Shown piece after piece: positions 59,521 to 64,000 of a stretch of 64,000 nucleotides of DNA. The notes beneath the pieces were generated by a model. It did not search any database, had not been told where the DNA came from, and was given only the letters and a program-made list of their open reading frames with translations. Where the stretch lies: NCBI GenBank assembly GCA_035642535.1, contig DASQSE010000089.1, positions 7,497 through 71,496 of the forward strand, given 5' to 3'. The DNA comes from Jatrophihabitans sp035642535 (GTDB taxonomy: Bacteria; Actinomycetota; Actinomycetes; Mycobacteriales; Jatrophihabitantaceae). The first letter of the stretch is position 1, and the number at the start of each line of letters is the position of its first letter. The position numbers were made by a program, and so were the translations under genes.

Positions 59521-60975
59521 ATGCCGTCCGTTTCCGTCGTTTCCCCGAGTGCCTCGATCCGCGCCGACGCCGTCGTCGTCGGCGTGCACAGCAGCAAGGA
59601 CGGTGGACAGCTCGCGTCCGGTGCCGAGCCGGTCGATGCGGCCATGGACGGGCGGCTCGCCGCGGCGGTCGAGGCACTGCGCCTGAAGGGCAAGCCCGAC
59701 GAGGTGGCGAAGATCCCGACCCTCGGCCTGGCCGACTTCCCACTCGTGATCGCGACCGGGCTCGGCGCCGAGCCGGCCGATGCCGAGGCGGCGCGCCGCG
59801 CGGCGGGCGCTGCGATCCGCGCGCTGACCGCCTCCCGCCGGGTGCACATCGCGATCGACGCGTCGGTCGCGGCGCTGGCCGAGGGGGCGCTGCTCGGCGC
59901 GTACGCATTCACGGCGTACAAGTCGGCGCCGGCCAAGGAAGCGCTGCGCACCATCGCGATCGCCGCGGGGACGGCCTCGCGGACCGAGTTGCGGCGCGCC
60001 ACCACGATCGCGGACGCGGTGCTGTTGACCCGCGATCTCGTCAACACACCGCCCAACGACCTCTTCCCGCAGTCGTTCGCCGAGCGGGCCGCGGCGCTGG
60101 CGGCCGAGCGCGGTCTCGCCATCGAGGTGCTCGACGAACGCGCGCTGCGGCGCGGCAAGTACGGCGGCATCCTCGGCGTCGGCAAGGGCAGCACGCATCC
60201 TCCGCGGCTGGTGCGGATCAGCTACCGCCCGACGCGGGCCAAGGGACATGTGGCGCTGGTCGGCAAGGGCATCACCTTCGACTCCGGCGGGCTCAATCTG
60301 AAGACCGCCAACCTCACCTGGATGAAGGCGGACATGGGCGGCGCCGCCGCGGTCATCGCGAGCACGTTCGCGCTCGCCGCGCTCAAGGTGCCGCTCGCCG
60401 TGACTGCCACGGTGCCGATGGCGGAGAACCTCCCGTCCGGGACGTCCTACCGGCCTTCCGACATCTTGACGATGCGCAACGGCAAGACCGTCGAGGTGGG
60501 CGACACGGACGCCGAGGGCCGGCTCATCCTGGCCGATGCGATCAGCCGGGCAGTCGAGGACGGGCCCGACCGGCTGATCGAGGCCTCGACGCTCACCGGT
60601 GCGCAGTTGATCGCGCTCGGCCCGCGCGTCATCGGCGTGATGGGCGAATCCGGCTGGCGGGACGAGGTCGCAGCCGCGGCCAACGAGGTCGGCGAGCACG
60701 CCTGGGCGATGCCGCTGCCGGACGAGTTGCGCTCCGACCTCGACTCCCCCGTCGCCGACCTGGTCAACGTCCCGGTCGAGCGATTCGGCGGCATGCTAGT
60801 CGGCGGGCGGTTCCTCGCCGAGTTCGTCCCGGACGGGCTGCCCTGGGTCCACCTCGATATCGCCGGGCCGGCGTTCAACAACGGCGGCGCCCGCGACTAC
60901 ACGCCGAAGGGCGGCACGGGCGCCGGCGTGCGGACGATCATCGCGGCCGCGGAGCGGTTCGCGGCTTCCGGCTGA
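59521..60975 (+). CDS. pepA: M17 leucyl aminopeptidase
   Basis: This 484-residue dizinc aminopeptidase has metal ligands Lys/Asp in VGKGITFDSGGLN and Asp in MKADMGGAAA, then Asp/Glu plus catalytic Arg in DTDAEGRLILADA. The family signature is normally NTDAEGR; here Asn is Asp (base GAC). An N-terminal domain of about 160 residues precedes. ATG 59521 begins MPSVSVVSPSASIRAD, and longer frames are artefacts of the opposite-strand gcvT gene. It occupies the pepB (Rv2213) position. Confidence 0.92.
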   Translation: MPSVSVVSPSASIRADAVVVGVHSSKDGGQLASGAEPVDAAMDGRLAAAVEALRLKGKPDEVAKIPTLGLADFPLVIATGLGAEPADAEAARRAAGAAIRALTASRRVHIAIDASVAALAEGALLGAYAFTAYKSAPAKEALRTIAIAAGTASRTELRRATTIADAVLLTRDLVNTPPNDLFPQSFAERAAALAAERGLAIEVLDERALRRGKYGGILGVGKGSTHPPRLVRISYRPTRAKGHVALVGKGITFDSGGLNLKTANLTWMKADMGGAAAVIASTFALAALKVPLAVTATVPMAENLPSGTSYRPSDILTMRNGKTVEVGDTDAEGRLILADAISRAVEDGPDRLIEASTLTGAQLIALGPRVIGVMGESGWRDEVAAAANEVGEHAWAMPLPDELRSDLDSPVADLVNVPVERFGGMLVGGRFLAEFVPDGLPWVHLDIAGPAFNNGGARDYTPKGGTGAGVRTIIAAAERFAASG

Positions 60976-61516
60976 CGGCCACCGCTTCGTTGGCACTGCC
61001 GGCGCGAGTCACCGCACGCTCGAAGCGCAGGTGCAGGCTGCGGTAGGCGCGGGTCCGGATCCGCTCGGCGTGCACCGCGACCCAGCCGCACAGGATGGCG
61101 AGCGGCAACTCGCCGCAGAATGCGAGGACGATCGCGAGCACCATCTCGCCGTGTTGGGTCGAGCTGGTGAAGATGTCGAACCACGCGTCGACGATCAGCA
61201 TCGTGGACGCCATCGCCGCCACCGGCCCGGTCGCGGCGTGCCGGCGCAGCACCGCCCAGGCCAGGACGGCGAGCAGGGTCCACATCGCGCAGTCGAAGCC
61301 GAGCCAGGCGATGTCGTAGTGCTCGGCGCGCACCCTCGCGGGCAGCGTGAAACCCAGGTAGATGATCCACGGGAGGAATCCGACAACGGTGCCGATCGCG
61401 AGCGCCCCGATCCAGCGGGGTAGCGGCAACCGGTCGGCCGATCGCGCCGCGCCGGGCGCCGCCGGCCGCTCCTCGCGTGGGAACGGCAGCGGACGCGGGC
61501 GCGGCGCGTTGGTCAT
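60938..61516 (-). CDS. Four-span membrane protein of unknown function
   Basis: This 192-residue protein has a Pro/Arg-rich cytoplasmic N-terminus (about 30 residues) and four hydrophobic segments at about 35-58, 70-92, 95-120 and 124-148, ending in a basic tail (RFERAVTRAGSANEAVAVSRK). There is no motif that identifies a family. Its end overlaps the pepA 3' end by 38 bases on the opposite strand, and its start overlaps the stop of the next gene by four bases, consistent with a short two-gene operon. Confidence 0.78.
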   Translation of the reverse strand: MTNAPRPRPLPFPREERPAAPGAARSADRLPLPRWIGALAIGTVVGFLPWIIYLGFTLPARVRAEHYDIAWLGFDCAMWTLLAVLAWAVLRRHAATGPVAAMASTMLIVDAWFDIFTSSTQHGEMVLAIVLAFCGELPLAILCGWVAVHAERIRTRAYRSLHLRFERAVTRAGSANEAVAVSRKPRTAPRPR

Positions 61517-61839
61517 GTACTGGCCCCGCCGGCGGCCTTGCGTTGGGCCGTCCAGTCCCGCATGCGCTTGGGGTACCCGACTTTCGCTGCTTCATACAGC
61601 GGTATCGACTGTTTGCGGGCCAGCGCCGCGGCTGCTTCCGGGCTGTCGACGCGGCGCCGCGTCCACTCGCCGCTGCCGGCAACCAGCACGATGGTCGTGT
61701 CGGTCACGGCCGTGCGCGGCTCGAGGTACGCCTCGACGCCGTCCCGCGTCGCGATGAACTCCTTGAGGTGCTCCAGGTCGCCCGACGAGGCCGCACGCAG
61801 CGTCCCAGGGCGGCCCTTCCTCCGCGGCAACAGCCCCAC
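61513..61839 (-). CDS. Conserved small actinobacterial protein, 108 aa
   Basis: This 108-residue protein opens VGLLPRRKGRPGTLRAASSGDLEHLKEF and continues 'FIATRDGVEAYLEPRTAVTDTTIVLVAGSGEWTRRRV' and 'ARKQSIPLYEAAKVGYPKRMRDWTAQRK'. It is of unknown function; similar proteins occur next to lpd in streptomycetes, sometimes labelled oxidoreductase without basis. The GTG start at 61839 is chosen. It is coupled to the membrane protein by ATGA and divergent from lpdA by 201 bases, a gap with no recognised element. Confidence 0.82.
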   Translation of the reverse strand: MGLLPRRKGRPGTLRAASSGDLEHLKEFIATRDGVEAYLEPRTAVTDTTIVLVAGSGEWTRRRVDSPEAAAALARKQSIPLYEAAKVGYPKRMRDWTAQRKAAGGAST

Positions 61840-62040
61840 GTCCTACTCCTGTCCGCTCCGTTACCCCCGATTGAGACCGGGCCAATGATCCCATCGACAC
61901 CTCAGAACTTCGATAGTGGCGCACTGGCGGCCGGCCGCTCGCCGCAGATATCGACTGCGGATTCGGCCGGTTTAGCCGCAATGCCAAGATGGAATCTGGC
62001 TAAGCCTCGAGACACAGCCATCGAAACAGCGGGAGCGCCA

Positions 62041-63435
62041 GTGACAGACAACCAGTCCGACCTCGTCATTCTGGGCGGCGGCAGCGGCGGCTACGCGGCA
62101 GCGCTGCGCGCCGCGGAGCTGGGCAAGTCCGTGGTGCTGATCGAAAAGGACAAGGTTGGCGGCACCTGCCTGCATCGCGGCTGCATCCCGACGAAGGCGC
62201 TGCTGCACGCCGGCGAGATCGCCGACCAGGCGCGCGAGAGCGCCACCTTCGGCGTGAATGCCACGTTCGAGGGCATCGACATGGCCGGCGTCCACAAGTA
62301 CAAGGACGGCGTCGTTTCCAAGAACCACAAGGGCCTCACCGGCCTGATCAAGGGCCGCGGCATCGAGACCGTGGAGGGCGAGGGTCGGCTCACCGGGCCG
62401 AAGACGGTGCAGGTCGGCGCGGACACCTATACCGGGACGAACCTGATCCTCGCCACCGGCTCGTACTCCCGGACGTTGCCCGGTCTCGACATCGACGGCG
62501 GCGCTGTCATCACCAGCGAGCACGCCCTCCAGCTCGATCACGTGCCAACGTCGGCGATCGTCCTGGGCGGCGGCGTGATCGGCTGCGAGTTCGCGTCCGC
62601 GTGGACGTCGTTCGGCAGCAAGGTCACCGTCATCGAGGCGCTCCCCCACCTCGTCCCGCTCGAGGACGAGGCCAACTCCAAGCTGCTCGAGCGGGCGTTT
62701 CGCCGGCGCGGCATCGGCTTCAAGGTCGGCGCCCGGTTCGAGAAGGCCGAGCCGACCAACGAAGGCGTGCGGGTGACCCTCGAGGGCGGCGAGTCGCTCG
62801 AGGCCGAGGTGCTGCTCGTCGCGGTGGGCCGCGGCCCGGTCTCGGCCGACCTCGGCTACGAGGAGCAGGGCATCCGCATCGAGCGCGGCTTCGTCGTCAC
62901 CGACGAGTTCCTGCGCACCTCGGTCGACGGCGTCTACGCCGTCGGCGACCTGATCTCGATCGGCGGCGAGCCGCACCTGCAGCTCGCGCACGTCGGTTTC
63001 GCCGAGGGCATCATGGTGGCCGAGCACATCGCGGGGCTGCGGGTGGTGCCGATCGACTACGCCGGCGTCCCGCGCATCACATACACCCAGCCCGAGGTGG
63101 CGGCGGTCGGCTATTCCGAAGCGCAGGCCGCCGAGAAGTTCGGCGCCGACAACATCACGACCGTCACCTACGACTTGTCCGGCAACGGCCGCAGCGCGAT
63201 CCTCAACACCCGTGGCGCCGTTAAACTCGTTGCGGCGAAGGACGGCGCCGTGCTCGGCGTCCACATCGTCGGCGATCGGGTCGGCGAGTTGATCGCCGAG
63301 GCGCAGCTGATCTACAACTGGGAGGCGCTGCCCAGCGAGGTCGCGCAGTTGATCCACCCGCACCCGACCCAGTCCGAGGCGATCGGCGAGGCGCACCTGC
63401 TCCTCGCAGGCAAACCGCTGCACGTCCACGAGTGA
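62041..63435 (+). CDS. lpdA: Dihydrolipoamide dehydrogenase
   Basis: This 464-residue flavoprotein (E3) reoxidises dihydrolipoyl groups and reduces NAD+. FAD motif GGGSGGYAA (12-20), redox disulfide Cys43/Cys48 in GGTCLHRGCIPTK, NAD motif GGGVIGCEFA and C-terminal active-site His in HPHPTQSEAIGE are all present. GTG 62041 gives VTDNQSDLVILGG; longer frames lack homology. It is 34 bases upstream of the lipoyl acyltransferase gene, so both subunits are co-expressed. Confidence 0.96.
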   Translation: MTDNQSDLVILGGGSGGYAAALRAAELGKSVVLIEKDKVGGTCLHRGCIPTKALLHAGEIADQARESATFGVNATFEGIDMAGVHKYKDGVVSKNHKGLTGLIKGRGIETVEGEGRLTGPKTVQVGADTYTGTNLILATGSYSRTLPGLDIDGGAVITSEHALQLDHVPTSAIVLGGGVIGCEFASAWTSFGSKVTVIEALPHLVPLEDEANSKLLERAFRRRGIGFKVGARFEKAEPTNEGVRVTLEGGESLEAEVLLVAVGRGPVSADLGYEEQGIRIERGFVVTDEFLRTSVDGVYAVGDLISIGGEPHLQLAHVGFAEGIMVAEHIAGLRVVPIDYAGVPRITYTQPEVAAVGYSEAQAAEKFGADNITTVTYDLSGNGRSAILNTRGAVKLVAAKDGAVLGVHIVGDRVGELIAEAQLIYNWEALPSEVAQLIHPHPTQSEAIGEAHLLLAGKPLHVHE

Positions 63436-63469
63436 TCGATCAACCACCTGCGAAGGAGCAGAAGCGACC

Positions 63470-64000
<531 letters not shown>

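Noticed and set aside
58557..61046. An 829-codon open frame opposite gcvT and then through pepA in another frame
   Set aside because: Both real genes carry complete catalytic motifs; this frame gives an Arg-rich product with no recognisable domain.

Overview
This is a very G+C-rich chromosomal segment from an actinobacterium, packed with about 69 protein genes and no rRNA, tRNA, CRISPR, phage or insertion-sequence genes. Three things point to Actinomycetota: many GTG starts, a bcc-aa3 respiratory cluster with a diheme QcrC, and a PimB'-type phosphatidylinositol mannoside mannosyltransferase. The backbone follows, from memory of family order, the Mycobacterium tuberculosis Rv2184c-Rv2215 region: ArsA ATPase, SRPBCC, fadD15, pimB', NlpC/P60, DEDDh/GIY-YIG nuclease, trpD, ctaE-qcrCAB, ctaF, ctaC, asnB, adoK, erpA-like, cobT-like, gcvT, pepA, lipoyl acyltransferase. 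It is interrupted by lineage-specific insertions, so a relative of Mycobacteriales/Frankiales-type actinobacteria is likely; species cannot be read from the sequence.

Layout. 1-3.1 kb: ArsA ATPase, two SRPBCC proteins and a divergent long-chain acyl-CoA synthetase. 3.1-7.6 kb: DUF309 pair, then a two-component system coupled to an ABC exporter. 7.6-12.6 kb: DUF5995, PimB', a lipoprotein metalloprotease, a NlpC/P60 hydrolase behind a c-di-AMP (ydaO/yuaA) riboswitch, and a Cys-rich small protein. 12.7-16.7 kb: membrane metallophosphoesterase, cyclase-family hydrolase and NYN protein. 16.7-25.8 kb: nuclease fusion, Lrp-like protein, CtaG-like protein, trpD and the ctaE-qcrCAB operon. 25.8-30.8 kb: TetR/SMP-30 pair with visible operators, a second NlpC/P60 protein, ctaF and ctaC. 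31-38 kb: a sugar uptake and Leloir cluster (DeoR, GalT, GalK, binding protein, two permeases, no ATPase gene). 38-47 kb: AlkZ/YcaQ-like protein, AsnB, GerW-like protein, glutathione peroxidase, hydrolase, AdoK, ErpA-like protein, DUF3043, epimerase. 47-56 kb: PhoD phosphatase, DinB protein, orphan-looking response regulator and kinase either side of an ECF sigma/anti-sigma pair with a secreted protein, and an MMPL transporter. 56-64 kb: degenerate CobT-like protein, AI-2E permease, GcvT, PepA, small membrane proteins, dihydrolipoamide dehydrogenase and the start of a lipoyl acyltransferase.

Genes acting together. QcrCAB with CtaC/E/F form the bcc-aa3 supercomplex, with a CtaG-like copper-assembly protein nearby. 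LpdA and the lipoyl acyltransferase are parts of a 2-oxoacid dehydrogenase, and GcvT belongs to glycine cleavage. Four-base stop/start overlaps (ATGA or GTGA) mark many translationally coupled pairs. Two short intergenic elements with terminal inverted repeats and purine-rich cores (10858-10991 and 41993-42066), the c-di-AMP riboswitch and the degenerate CobT homologue are the most noteworthy items. I did not find a clearly novel defence or metabolic system.
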